From Candidatus Woesearchaeota archaeon (lineage in GTDB: Archaea; Nanobdellota; Nanobdellia; Woesearchaeales; GW2011-AR4): DNA of 40,629 nt. Below are positions 17,280 to 24,750 of the stretch, in pieces. Location of the stretch: contig NZDH01000009.1 in the NCBI GenBank assembly GCA_002688775.1, forward strand, positions 1-40,629, written 5' to 3'. The notes beneath the pieces were generated by a model. The model was not told the DNA's origin and searched no databases. It saw only the letters and a program-made list of their open reading frames with translations. A program made the position numbers and the translations under genes. Numbering within the stretch: the first letter of the stretch is position 1; the number at the start of each line of letters is the position of its first letter.

Positions 17280-17327
17280 ACACTATAGGTAGTGTGTCAG
17301 ATGCCCTCTACATACTACATCTTGTGT
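17280..17327. promoter_or_regulatory. Two NrdR-box-like palindromes upstream of the long nrdJ
   Basis: Box 1 at 17280-17295 reads ACACTATAGGTAGTGT and agrees with the published NrdR consensus (acaCwAtATaTwGtgt) at 14 of 16 positions. Box 2 at 17312-17327 reads ATACTACATCTTGTGT and agrees at 13 of 16. Their starts are 32 bases apart, the three-turn spacing typical of NrdR box pairs. They lie 40-87 bases before the nrdJ start. A minus-strand TATA (GTTTAAATAT, 17345-17354) places box 2 at the expected transcription start, which suits repression. Confidence 0.7.
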
Positions 17328-17344
17328 ATTTTATGATGCCACCC

Positions 17345-17354
17345 ATATTTAAAC
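17345..17354 (-). promoter_or_regulatory. TATA element of the long nrdJ
   Basis: The minus-strand sequence GTTTAAATAT is the best TATA match in the 257-base gap upstream of nrdJ. A start about 25 bases downstream would fall inside NrdR-like box 2. Flanking ACCCA and TGGGT form a further imperfect inverted repeat around it. Confidence 0.5.
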
Positions 17355-17428
17355 ATTTGGGTATTGTAATATACAAATAAACTCAAACTATTGGGTGTAT
17401 TTTATGCTTTAAATAGTTTAGGCAACCA

Positions 17429-17441
17429 TGTCCAGTGGTCA
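17429..17441 (+). repeat. Copy of the 13-base TGTCCAGTGGTCA motif
   Basis: An exact 13-base match to two motif copies at 23623 and 23694. Here it sits 18 bases upstream of a TATA-like TTTAAATATA (17460-17469) for the DUF5684-like gene. This is the position of an upstream regulatory site. Confidence 0.6.
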
Positions 17442-17497
17442 ATTAGTTACTAGCAAAGGTTTAAATATAATAATGTAAAACTCTGTGGGAGGTATTG

Positions 17498-17929
17498 ATG
17501 AGTTTAGACAATTTAGATGTGTATGGGCCATTATTTGCCATATTTGGAATCTTCTTTCTGTTTCTCATAATCATAGGGATAGCTCTTTACATTTATTTTG
17601 CAATTGCACTGATGACTATTGCAAAAAACACGAAAACCAAGCATGGATGGCTTGCATTCATTCCGATTGCAAACATTTACCTTATGACCCAGATCGGAAA
17701 ATTGCCAGGATGGTACACTTTTGGCATATTGCTCGCATTTATACCGATACTTGGACCTATATTAGTTATCATTCTTGCCGGTTACATCCAGTGGAAGCTT
17801 GCAGAAAGAATCAACAGGCCTGGCTGGTGGGGAATATTATTGCTGATCCCTATAGTGAAGCTTATCATCATCGGAGTGATGGCATGGGGAACTGCCCCTG
17901 CACCTTCAAGACCAAAGAGAAAGAAATAA
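17498..17929 (+). CDS. DUF5684-like membrane protein
   Basis: The 143 residues contain four hydrophobic segments. A long N-terminal helix is followed by ALMTIAKNTKTKHGWLAFIPIANIYLMTQIG, then a hairpin of two helices around PILGPIL, then ERINRPGWWGILLLIPIV and a Pro/basic tail (APAPSRPKRKK). This K-T-x-x-x-W-x-A-x-I-P-I-x-N order and the P-x-W-W block resemble DUF5684; function unknown. I start at the ATG at 17498 rather than the TTG three bases earlier because GGGAGGT (17487-17493) gives better ribosome-site spacing. A TATA is present at 17459-17469. The gene is convergent with the lipoprotein gene, one base apart. Confidence 0.75.
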   Translation: MSLDNLDVYGPLFAIFGIFFLFLIIIGIALYIYFAIALMTIAKNTKTKHGWLAFIPIANIYLMTQIGKLPGWYTFGILLAFIPILGPILVIILAGYIQWKLAERINRPGWWGILLLIPIVKLIIIGVMAWGTAPAPSRPKRKK

Positions 17930-17930
17930 T

Positions 17931-19541
17931 TTATCTTTCATAGATAACAGCATTATTTGTAAATCCTGTAACTTGTGAACCTTTTTTATCCGGGAAGAAT
18001 TCTGCTTTTAATTTTCTGTTTTCTAGTAATTGGAATAATGCAACTCCTCTGATCTCATTTTCATTTTTGACTTCGATTCCTGTTGTAAAATAACTTCTGT
18101 CATATTTTTTGCCATCAACATAAGGGGTTGAAGGGACTAATTCATATTCCACTAATTGCCCTACACTAATATCTGCTGGATCGGGTTCATTGCCTTTTAC
18201 TCCGTATTGAACTTTGTTGCCGCCAAAGTCGCCGATGGAAACTACAACATGATCTGTATCGATTGAATCATACGCTAAGGCTAATTCATTCCTCACATAT
18301 TCATTTTCGCCTTGATATTCAACTGTCTCGGATTTAAACCAGTTTCCGATTAATTTTCCATCAATATCAAAATCTATTTTTCCTCCTAGAGGTTCTGCAG
18401 TCCTCACATTCTTACTTATTAATTGACTTCTGACTGGCTCTTTGTAATAATCAAAAGTATCAACTGTATGGGGCGCCCAGTCATTATATTTGTCCAAATC
18501 CAGGAAGCCTGGCAAAGTAACTCCAGAATCCACCACCGAAAAGTCAAATTTTCCGACTCCAATGCTTCCAAATGCCTCTCCTTCCTCAACTTTGATTCTC
18601 GGCCATACATGAGATGTTATATCTCCATCTTCTGGCTTTATTTGATCCCATATATGATCTTTTATTAAGTCAACGTGTATGAATATTGTGTAAAAATCAC
18701 AAGAATGTTCAATAACAACCCTATGGTCTTTGCCAATCTCAATATTAACAATATATCCGTCAGCAGGCGCTATGATATCAAACCTGTCTAGATTTGTTGT
18801 TTCATCATTTATACCGTCAGATTCTATAGTGTCCCAGTATTGGTGGTCTGTTGGGGTTATATGGGAAGTGGACATTCCGCCCATTGGCCTGATTTTTTGC
18901 AAATTGTCAATATTGATGGGGCTTGCTCCAAGTAAGAAAGATCCATTTCCCTCGCAGCCTCTTGGGCTTAGCAATCCTTGTTTCACTTTAGGAAAATTTT
19001 TTTGCAGTTTGGCTTCGTGCTCTTCAGTCCCAAAAATAGAAATTGAATTCAGTCTTTCCCTATAATCTTCAATGTCCAAACCCTTTTTTTCATATTCATC
19101 CAGCTCGTCAGCTAATTTCTGATATTCTTCTGCACTCATTCCATCATGTTCTGTACTGATTACCCTTATCATCCTTTTAGTTTCTTCGAATCTCTTATCT
19201 AAGTCATCTTGTTCAGGATCTGATTGTTTGATAGGTGGTATATATTCATCATCAGAACCTTGTCTTCCAGCAACATTTAACTTTGATAATTTATTTCTTA
19301 ATTCAGAAACATCTGCCCCATTCTTTTCTAGATTATTAACTGCTGCTTCTAATTCATCATAATGCCTTGAGCCTATAACATTGCCAGCTTCTACAAGAAA
19401 ATCAATGTTTTGTTCTATATTAGCATAATCACTAGGAATCATATGGTCAATTTCTTCCTCAGAAACTTCTTCTTTTGCTATTTGTTCACAGGCAGAAATA
19501 AGCAAAACTATAACTAATAATAATATCACACTCTTTTTCAT
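17931..19541 (-). CDS. Predicted lipoprotein with an M23-like (LytM fold) domain
   Basis: The 536 residues start with a lipoprotein signal (MKKSVILLLVIVLLISACEQ, lipobox Cys at 18). A charged helical region of about 160 residues follows. From about residue 210 to 350 is a segment like M23 peptidases: MGGMSTSHITPTDHQYW, DIIAPADGYIVNI, HRVVIEHSCDFYTIFIHVDL and VEEGEAFGSIGV. In true M23 enzymes the zinc ligands are HxxxD and HxH; here the second is HVD, so catalysis is doubtful. The C-terminal 190 residues are not recognised. It probably faces the cell exterior, anchored by lipid. Confidence 0.65.
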   Translation of the reverse strand: MKKSVILLLVIVLLISACEQIAKEEVSEEEIDHMIPSDYANIEQNIDFLVEAGNVIGSRHYDELEAAVNNLEKNGADVSELRNKLSKLNVAGRQGSDDEYIPPIKQSDPEQDDLDKRFEETKRMIRVISTEHDGMSAEEYQKLADELDEYEKKGLDIEDYRERLNSISIFGTEEHEAKLQKNFPKVKQGLLSPRGCEGNGSFLLGASPINIDNLQKIRPMGGMSTSHITPTDHQYWDTIESDGINDETTNLDRFDIIAPADGYIVNIEIGKDHRVVIEHSCDFYTIFIHVDLIKDHIWDQIKPEDGDITSHVWPRIKVEEGEAFGSIGVGKFDFSVVDSGVTLPGFLDLDKYNDWAPHTVDTFDYYKEPVRSQLISKNVRTAEPLGGKIDFDIDGKLIGNWFKSETVEYQGENEYVRNELALAYDSIDTDHVVVSIGDFGGNKVQYGVKGNEPDPADISVGQLVEYELVPSTPYVDGKKYDRSYFTTGIEVKNENEIRGVALFQLLENRKLKAEFFPDKKGSQVTGFTNNAVIYER

Positions 19542-19603
19542 AATCTATTCATTAAATTTGGATTTTATAAAGTTGTTGGTGTTATACTTCCAGAAAGAAT
19601 ATA

Positions 19604-19831
19604 TTACACTCCCAAGAATTTCAGCAGCTCATACACCAAAAAACCCGGCCAAACCAATGCTTTTAAGACCCCTAATACACCGTTCCAGAATCCTGTTGCC
19701 TGGGAGATATAGTATATTGCTGCTCCAACAAATCCCAGGAAGTAAACACAACCTCCTCCACCTTTACAGCTCCCACTCCAATTGCCGCAACATTTTTCTA
19801 ACTTTTTTTCGATAGATTTCTTTTTTGCCAT
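19604..19831 (-). CDS. Small cysteine- and glycine-containing membrane protein
   Basis: This 75-residue protein has a basic N-terminus (MAKKKSIEKKLEKC), a Cys/Gly stretch (CCGNWSGSCKGGGGCVY) and one or two membrane helices covering FLGFVGAAIYYISQATGFW and LKALVWPGFLVYELLKFL. I recall similar short proteins as conserved hypotheticals in several archaea and bacteria, without a known role. It lies between the lipoprotein and DUF4260 genes on the same strand. Confidence 0.7.
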   Translation of the reverse strand: MAKKKSIEKKLEKCCGNWSGSCKGGGGCVYFLGFVGAAIYYISQATGFWNGVLGVLKALVWPGFLVYELLKFLGV

Positions 19832-19877
19832 TTTTCACCTTATAATATTCATCTTAATAAATCTTCTTATTTTCAAT

Positions 19878-20249
19878 TCATACGCGATTAAAATGAGTAT
19901 CCTTGAATTTAGTCGGGTACTTTAACCCATATCCAAGCGTCCTGTCCATTCCGATATGCGCCAGCCATATCAAGCTTAATTGAATCGATAAAATATTGTT
20001 TGAATAAATTCCTATTAAGGCCAGAATAATTGGCCAGGTGTATGTATGGAATATGTTGTATAATAAACTGCCAAATTTTGCATCCTTTAGATAACCAATC
20101 ATCGAAATATCAGGAGCAAGAAGCAGCACAAAGAAAAATATCCAACTCTTATTGAGACCATTGTAGAGAAATAATGATAATACCAAAACAAATGCACCTT
20201 CAATGCGCAGCAAGAACTTGGGCAAGCTAGTTTTCTTTTTACTTAGCAT
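19878..20249 (-). CDS. DUF4260 family membrane protein
   Basis: The 123 residues match the DUF4260 layout: RIEGAFVLVLSLFLY, LLAPDISMIGYL, GSLLYNIFHTYTWPIIL and IWLAHIGMDRTLGYGLKYP, with four hydrophobic helices and conserved polar residues (Asp, His, Asp-Arg) at their ends. Function unknown. It is separated from the preceding lipoprotein gene by 9 bases and probably co-transcribed. Confidence 0.88.
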   Translation of the reverse strand: MLSKKKTSLPKFLLRIEGAFVLVLSLFLYNGLNKSWIFFFVLLLAPDISMIGYLKDAKFGSLLYNIFHTYTWPIILALIGIYSNNILSIQLSLIWLAHIGMDRTLGYGLKYPTKFKDTHFNRV

Positions 20250-20258
20250 AGAACATAA

Positions 20259-20717
20259 TCAAGAAGAACATACGCCATCTGCACAACTGCCTTCGCATTC
20301 AACTACTACAACTTTCGGCCTGTCACTCTGGCAACTCCATTCAGAAAGCCTGACAACATTATTGCAGAAGTCAGTTCCGCTTATAATCTCTTCTCCGTCT
20401 ATTGTGATAGTTCCCTTCAATCCATAATTGATTCCGTCAGGGAATTCTTCAGTAACATCTGAATCGCTGCATCCTTTTGCCTGCATAACAGTCTCTTCCT
20501 CAACTTCTTCTTCAGCTGGAGCTTCCTCTTCAACAACAGGAGCTTCTTCTTGCGGAGCCTGAGGTTGTGGTGCAGGAGCGCTTGGCTCTGGAGCAGGCTT
20601 TTCCTCTACTACCGGAGGAACTTGCTCAGGTGCTGTACCTGTCTTAGCAGGAATGCACGATACAATAGCTAATGTAAGAATAATAAACAAAGATAACAAT
20701 ATTTTCTTGTACATCAT
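20259..20717 (-). CDS. Small predicted lipoprotein with Pro/Glu-rich stalk
   Basis: The 152 residues begin with a signal ending IVSC (lipobox, Cys near 21). Residues about 25-80 are a Pro/Ala/Glu repeat stalk (APAPQPQAPQEEAP, EEEAPAEEEVEEE). The C-terminal 70 residues carry six Cys (GCSDSD, DFCNN, WSCQSD, VECEGSCADGVCSS), probably a disulfide-stabilised extracellular module. Cys-rich C-terminal modules with a C-x3-C-x3-C ending recur on DPANN surface proteins as far as I recall. Function unknown. Confidence 0.7.
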   Translation of the reverse strand: MMYKKILLSLFIILTLAIVSCIPAKTGTAPEQVPPVVEEKPAPEPSAPAPQPQAPQEEAPVVEEEAPAEEEVEEETVMQAKGCSDSDVTEEFPDGINYGLKGTITIDGEEIISGTDFCNNVVRLSEWSCQSDRPKVVVVECEGSCADGVCSS

Positions 20718-20799
20718 TATGCTGAGATTAACATCTTATTTATAAACTTTTCTTATTTTGTGGTAGGTGTTGATTTTTCCACTTACAAAACTCGCAATC

Positions 20800-21225
20800 T
20801 TAATGTTTAATTGCTTGTTCTAATTTATTAGGTTCATCTGTCCCTATCCTATACAATCTACCATTTTTCATCTTTATCTCAACTGCATCAAAACCAGAAA
20901 CATTGAAGATCCACATTTTTGGCCAGAACCAAAATCTTATCCCCCATCCAAAATACCAATGATTTTTTACGGCTTTTGCTGAGATTATTTCATTAAGCAC
21001 AAACTTTTTCCTGAAAATACCATAACCAAACTTAATCCTTAGATATTTATCATCAATAGTTACAGTAAGATAGAGAAACGATGCAATAACCAATATGATC
21101 AATGATAAAATTGAGATGATCACTTCATCCAAACCAGTTTTTGTCAATATAACTCCAAATAAGGATATCACCATAAATAAAGTGAATATCATCAAGTAAC
21201 CGATTTGCGTGTGTTTGTAGTTCAT
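20800..21225 (-). CDS. Membrane protein with bacterial PH-like domain
   Basis: The 141 residues have two N-terminal helices (LMIFTLFMVISLFGVIL; ISILSLIILVIASFLYL), then a beta-rich segment VTIDDKYLRIKFGYGIFRKKFVLNEI and VEIKMKNGRLYRIGTDEP ending in a short helix (NKLEQAIK). That two-helix plus PH-fold plan is common in bPH-type membrane proteins. Role unknown. It is followed after 32 bases by an upstream nuclease-like gene on the same strand. Confidence 0.65.
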   Translation of the reverse strand: MNYKHTQIGYLMIFTLFMVISLFGVILTKTGLDEVIISILSLIILVIASFLYLTVTIDDKYLRIKFGYGIFRKKFVLNEIISAKAVKNHWYFGWGIRFWFWPKMWIFNVSGFDAVEIKMKNGRLYRIGTDEPNKLEQAIKH

Positions 21226-21257
21226 ATACTAAACTTGATTATGGTTCTATAAAAACC

Positions 21258-21962
21258 TTACTTAGAATTCTCTTTATATCTGCAGAACTCGCAATCTCCT
21301 TTTGGGATTTTGCCTTTTAATGTTTTTATCGCTTTTTTGAATATCTTTTCAGCGTTTTTTACATTTACTTTCATCTTTACCAGTTCAGCATGAAAATCAA
21401 CATCTCCGTTCTCATGCACCTTATTTGGATGATAGAACAATAGGTAAGCGTAATCTTCTGTTTCATAGCTGTTTTTTCTCAATAAAAGGTTGTATATGTC
21501 TAATTGATCCTGATAGTGGTCTGCAGTATCCTCTTTTAACGGAAATCCTCTTGTCTTATAATCTAAAACTATCAGTTTATTGCCTTTTTTCAGGATATTA
21601 TCAACAGCACCTCTGAATAGATTATCATCTTTGTCTTTCCATTGTATTCCTTTTAAGTTGTTTCTCCAAACTTCTAATAGTTCTTTATCATCAAATAATT
21701 TGACATTTCCATCTAATTCTTTCAGTTCCGGAGGCAATTTACCCTTTTCCATGAAAGAATCAAAATGGATTTTTAAGATCTTGTCCATGCCGCTAGGCAA
21801 AGAAGGAAATGGACCATCAGGCCTTTTAATACCTTTATTAAACTTAAGCCAGAAACAGCGAGGGCAGTCTTTGAGTAAAGATAAAGATGAGGGGGATAGG
21901 GTGTATGGGGGCATTTTGTTGATAGTTGTTGTGAAGTTTAAATTGGTTTTGGTAAGTTTCAT
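21258..21962 (-). CDS. PD-(D/E)XK nuclease with four cysteines (Cas4/AddB-like)
   Basis: The 234 residues show the nuclease core FRGAVDNILKKGNKLIVLDY followed by KT, giving the D...D-x-K triad, and HYQDQLDIYNLLL as the following QxxxY helix. C33-PR-C36 near the N-terminus and C-EF-C at about 224-227 frame the domain, as in iron-sulfur nucleases of the Cas4/RecB/AddB group. No CRISPR array or other cas gene is present in the window, so this is probably a stand-alone DNA-processing enzyme. The ATG at 21962 lies 3 bases after the preceding stop. An internal Met17 is an alternative start. Confidence 0.82.
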   Translation of the reverse strand: MKLTKTNLNFTTTINKMPPYTLSPSSLSLLKDCPRCFWLKFNKGIKRPDGPFPSLPSGMDKILKIHFDSFMEKGKLPPELKELDGNVKLFDDKELLEVWRNNLKGIQWKDKDDNLFRGAVDNILKKGNKLIVLDYKTRGFPLKEDTADHYQDQLDIYNLLLRKNSYETEDYAYLLFYHPNKVHENGDVDFHAELVKMKVNVKNAEKIFKKAIKTLKGKIPKGDCEFCRYKENSK

Positions 21963-21965
21963 ATT

Positions 21966-22346
21966 TTAACAAGGTAAGGTCCTAACTAAGGGGTGTGTAT
22001 CCCAAAAATAAAGTTTTGCCCCTGCACATATTTTTTTATATTTGGCCAATCCTAATACATCTGCCAAAATATCTTTCATAAAATTTTCTTGTAGATATTC
22101 ATAAGTCTGAATTTGTAGAGCATCATAATCCTTTTTTAATATATCATGTTCAGTATATAATTGCTGGTAATCTGTATTTAGACTATTGTATTCTTTTTGT
22201 AATTTTGTATAGCTTCGATTTAATTCATGAAAACTGTTGCTCATTTCCATAAATTTTTCTTTTGAAAAATCTTTATTCTCTAACCAAAAATAACCAAAAA
22301 ATAAAACTGCTATAAGTAATCCAAAAATAATATAATCTTTTTCCAT
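21966..22346 (-). CDS. Membrane-anchored coiled-coil protein
   Basis: The 126 residues consist of one N-terminal membrane helix (YIIFGLLIAVLFFGYFWL), a heptad-rich coiled coil over about residues 35-85 (LNRSYTKLQKEYNSLNTDYQQL and onward), and a small C-terminal part with KKICAGAKLYFWDTHPLVRTLPC. I do not recognise a family. It is transcribed directly ahead of the Cas4-like nuclease with a 3-base gap, so the two may act together at the membrane (inference). Confidence 0.65.
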   Translation of the reverse strand: MEKDYIIFGLLIAVLFFGYFWLENKDFSKEKFMEMSNSFHELNRSYTKLQKEYNSLNTDYQQLYTEHDILKKDYDALQIQTYEYLQENFMKDILADVLGLAKYKKICAGAKLYFWDTHPLVRTLPC

Positions 22347-22563
22347 TTAAACCACCTATAATAAGTTTAAGGGACTACTCTATAAAAATTTTGGTTTATA
22401 TTGTTTTGAGGGAAATTTTAAATACATAGTAACTTTAACAGATATTAATATGAGAAGATAAGGAGGACTAGGGGGGCTGTTTTTGTTTCTTTTTCTGAAA
22501 AAGAAATAATTTAAGAGTAACATTTATAAGTATGTGCAAATATTTGCTATTGAGTGGGGTGGA

Positions 22564-22716
22564 ATGACAACTAAAAACATTACATTGAAGGTAAGTTCAG
22601 AACTTTATGATAAATATAGGGAACTATGTAAACATGAGGGCTGGATAGTATCTCGTCAATTTGAAAAATCTATGGAAGCAGAATTAAAAAGAAGGGGGCG
22701 AGAAAATGTCAAGTGA
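22564..22716 (+). CDS. Small RHH-like DNA-binding protein
   Basis: The 50 residues read TTKNITLKVSSELYDKYREL and continue with an HEGWIVSRQFEKSMEAELK helix, consistent with a ribbon-helix-helix fold (strand, helix, turn, helix). I start at the ATG at 22564, after GGGGTGG (22557-22563 region), not ten codons upstream. It overlaps the DUF262 gene by 11 bases, so the two are co-translated. This is the arrangement of an antitoxin or autoregulator before its partner (inference). Confidence 0.65.
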   Translation: MTTKNITLKVSSELYDKYRELCKHEGWIVSRQFEKSMEAELKRRGRENVK

Positions 22717-23305
22717 CTATAATACTGATAATGATGGAGATTCTGAATATGAAAATGGAGAATATGAAATTCCCCTTGCTGAAAGGAAAATAGTGAATCA
22801 ACCATCAGATCCAACTATATCTTCATTATGTGAAAGAATCGATAAAGGAAAGATAGAAGTTAGAGCTGAATTTCAAAGAAAATATGTTTGGGAAAAGAAA
22901 CCAATAATCAAAAGCAGATTAATAGAATCTGCAATTTTGAATGTGCCTATACCTTCTATTTATACTGCCGAAGATGAAACTGTTGGAAAAGAACTAGTGA
23001 TTGATGGGCAACAAAGATTGTTAACTTTTCATGGATTCATAAATAATCAATTTAAATTAAAAGGTTTATCTGTATTGAAAGAATTAAATGGTTATTTCTA
23101 TAAGGATTTGAGCAATTTAAAAGACGAAAATATTAATTTTTTGACTGATAAATTAGGTGATATTCAAGAATTGATTTCTCAGCGACCAATAAGAGTAATA
23201 AAAATATTAAAAGAATCTCATAAACTCAGAAAAGAATCAAAAAAACTTCTTGAAAAAGCAAAAAAGATGGTTGAATATGAGATTGAGAAAGAAGCTAAAA
23301 AATAA
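22706..23305 (+). pseudogene. Truncated DUF262 (GmrSD/ParB-like) protein with a foreign, HsdS-like tail
   Basis: Residues about 35-170 match the DUF262 N-terminus: TISSLCERIDKGKIEVRAEF, QRKYVWEKK, SRLIESAILNVPIPSIYTAE, the nucleotide-site motif VIDGQQRLLTF and RPIRVIKILKESH. Family members then continue with an E-I-F-E-R-L-N segment and a second half. Here the chain changes to KLRKESKKLLEKAKKMVEYE and stops at 199 residues. That tail resembles the C-terminal coiled helix of type I restriction HsdS subunits. An in-frame deletion joining two defence genes would explain it. A short functional protein cannot be excluded. Confidence 0.6.
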
Positions 23306-23329
23306 TTTTCTCACTGTAATTTAGTTAGA

Positions 23330-23572
23330 TTATACAAAAGTTCTTCCAATACCTTTTATCTTCATTAATTCCTGTAAAGATAAAGAATTTAGTTTTTCAA
23401 GGCCAAATGAAGAAATTATCCTATTACTTAATTCAAGAGCATTCTCTCCACGAAAACCAAATTGTACTAGAATAGCAAGTAATTCATAATCACTTAAACT
23501 GTCTGCACTAAGCCTTTTTAGCCTTTCTCTTGGTCTTTGATCTATATTTATCTCTTTTATTAACATTTTCAC
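23330..23572 (-). pseudogene. RadC (UPF0758) N-terminal fragment
   Basis: The 80 residues match the N-terminal helix-hairpin-helix half of RadC: INIDQRPRERLKRLSADSLS, DYELLAILVQFG, then LMKIKGIG. After GIG the sequence ends (RTFV, stop), and the JAB/MPN metalloprotease-like half is absent. The truncation falls 25 bases from the end of the convergent DUF262 remnant, so both genes break at the same place. A deletion or insertion scar is likely. Confidence 0.7.
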
Positions 23573-23622
23573 TAAAACTAAAGAATTAGCAGTATTACTC
23601 CTTTATAAACTTCACGGCCAAA

Positions 23623-23724
23623 TGTCCAGTGGTCAAAAAAATGAATTTTGAGGTTTTAGAGCCTAAAAACCCAGAATTTCAAGGAATAGGGGGTGTCCAG
23701 TGGTCAAAAAAACACCACTGGACA
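23623..23724. repeat. Direct and inverted copies of TGTCCAGTGGTCA upstream of tcmP
   Basis: TGTCCAGTGGTC plus seven A's occurs twice in direct orientation, from 23623 and from 23694, 71 bases apart. The second copy also pairs with an inverted copy: TGTCCAGTGGT (23694-23704) and ACCACTGGACA (23714-23724) form a perfect 11-base-pair hairpin. The inverted copy ends about 12 bases before a TATA-like CATTTATATA (23736-23745) that lies 23-32 bases before the tcmP ATG. A further exact copy is at 17429. Operator or mobile-element recognition site are both possible. 23573-23767 holds no gene. Confidence 0.75.
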
Positions 23725-23767
23725 TGTGCGCGTATCATTTATATAGCAATTCAACTTATAGAATTTA

Positions 23768-24712
23768 ATGCAAAAATTAACAGGGATGGAATGGTTGAAA
23801 AAACATATCAAAGAGCTAGAAGTTACAAACTCTACATTCAAGGCCCAAATTAAACAAATTACTAGAATAAAACCGGAAGTCTATAATGAATTTAAAGAAT
23901 GGACTCCACTTAAATTGATATTATTGAATTATGCACTTAATGTTTGCACTACTATAATCAAAAATACACCTTTATTCAAAAAAAGTTATTATGTTGATTT
24001 ATTTGCAGGCTCTGGAATAAATAAGATCAAAGGGACTGAAGATTTTCTTATTGGATCTCCTTTAATAGCCTCATTAAATCATTCTGGCGCATATGATGCA
24101 ATGATATTCTGTGAAAAAAAGCCATCTTTTTCAGTAGCATTAGATTTAAGATTAAAATTTCTTAAAAAAAATAATTTAAATGTAATGAAAAAAGACTATG
24201 AACTTTGTTTAGGAAGAATTTTGAAAAAAGTAAGTGAAAGGAATACCTATTCATTCTTTTTTATAGATCCTCATTGCATGGAATTCAAATGGAATGATAT
24301 GAAAAAAGTATTAAAAGTAAGAAGTGACATTATTTTTACTTTTATGAGCAGCGAAATATATAGAGCTGTAGGCTTAGCTAGAACACGAATAGGTAAAGGA
24401 GAAAGTTTAACAGAAGTTTTTGGTGACGATTCATGGAAAGCAGCAAATAATTCAGATGATTTAGTTGAAATTTATAATAAGAATATTCTAAAAGCAAGAT
24501 CTGAAGCTCCAATTAGAACAATAAAAATTAAATCTGAACAATTTAACTTTTGTTATCATCTGTTTTTTATCACAAATAAAACAAAAGGAGAGAATAAATG
24601 GTTAAGGGCCATCGATAAAGCTAAAAAAGAAATTGAAAATAATTCAGACAAATCAGTTGAGATGGCCTTGAATATTATTAAAAAAAGACAATCAGAACTT
24701 TCACAATTTTGA
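23768..24712 (+). CDS. tcmP: Three-Cys-motif partner protein (TcmP)
   Basis: The 314 residues carry the TcmP signature: KEWTPLKLILLNYALNV, then YYVDLFAGSGINKIKG with a methyltransferase-like glycine loop, LIGSPLIASLN, a FCEKKPS acidic strand and FFFIDPHCMEFKW. The Rossmann-like core suggests SAM or nucleotide binding. TcmP proteins are typically encoded beside a Gp37/Gp68 three-Cys-motif protein, which is the next gene here. The pair occurs in mobile and defence contexts and its activity is not established to my knowledge. The first ATG at 23768 fits the TATA spacing (leaderless). Confidence 0.85.
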   Translation: MQKLTGMEWLKKHIKELEVTNSTFKAQIKQITRIKPEVYNEFKEWTPLKLILLNYALNVCTTIIKNTPLFKKSYYVDLFAGSGINKIKGTEDFLIGSPLIASLNHSGAYDAMIFCEKKPSFSVALDLRLKFLKKNNLNVMKKDYELCLGRILKKVSERNTYSFFFIDPHCMEFKWNDMKKVLKVRSDIIFTFMSSEIYRAVGLARTRIGKGESLTEVFGDDSWKAANNSDDLVEIYNKNILKARSEAPIRTIKIKSEQFNFCYHLFFITNKTKGENKWLRAIDKAKKEIENNSDKSVEMALNIIKKRQSELSQF

Positions 24713-24750
24713 AGCTATATTTAAATACTTAAAAGATATATTCTGGTCAA

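Noticed and set aside
17485-17943. Overlapping 152-residue open frame
   Set aside because: It is an out-of-frame shadow of the DUF5684-like gene, rich in Cys, His and Trp as expected for a wrong frame; the other frame has clear membrane helices and a ribosome site.
22450-22512. Possible small RNA or ORF after AAGGAGGACTAGGGGGG
   Set aside because: There is a T-rich/A-rich palindrome but no box C/D signature and no start codon with a credible frame; evidence is too weak.
23623-23724. Possible CRISPR remnant
   Set aside because: The repeated unit is short, copies are direct and inverted, spacing is irregular and no cas1/cas2 is present; the Cas4-like nuclease nearby stands alone.
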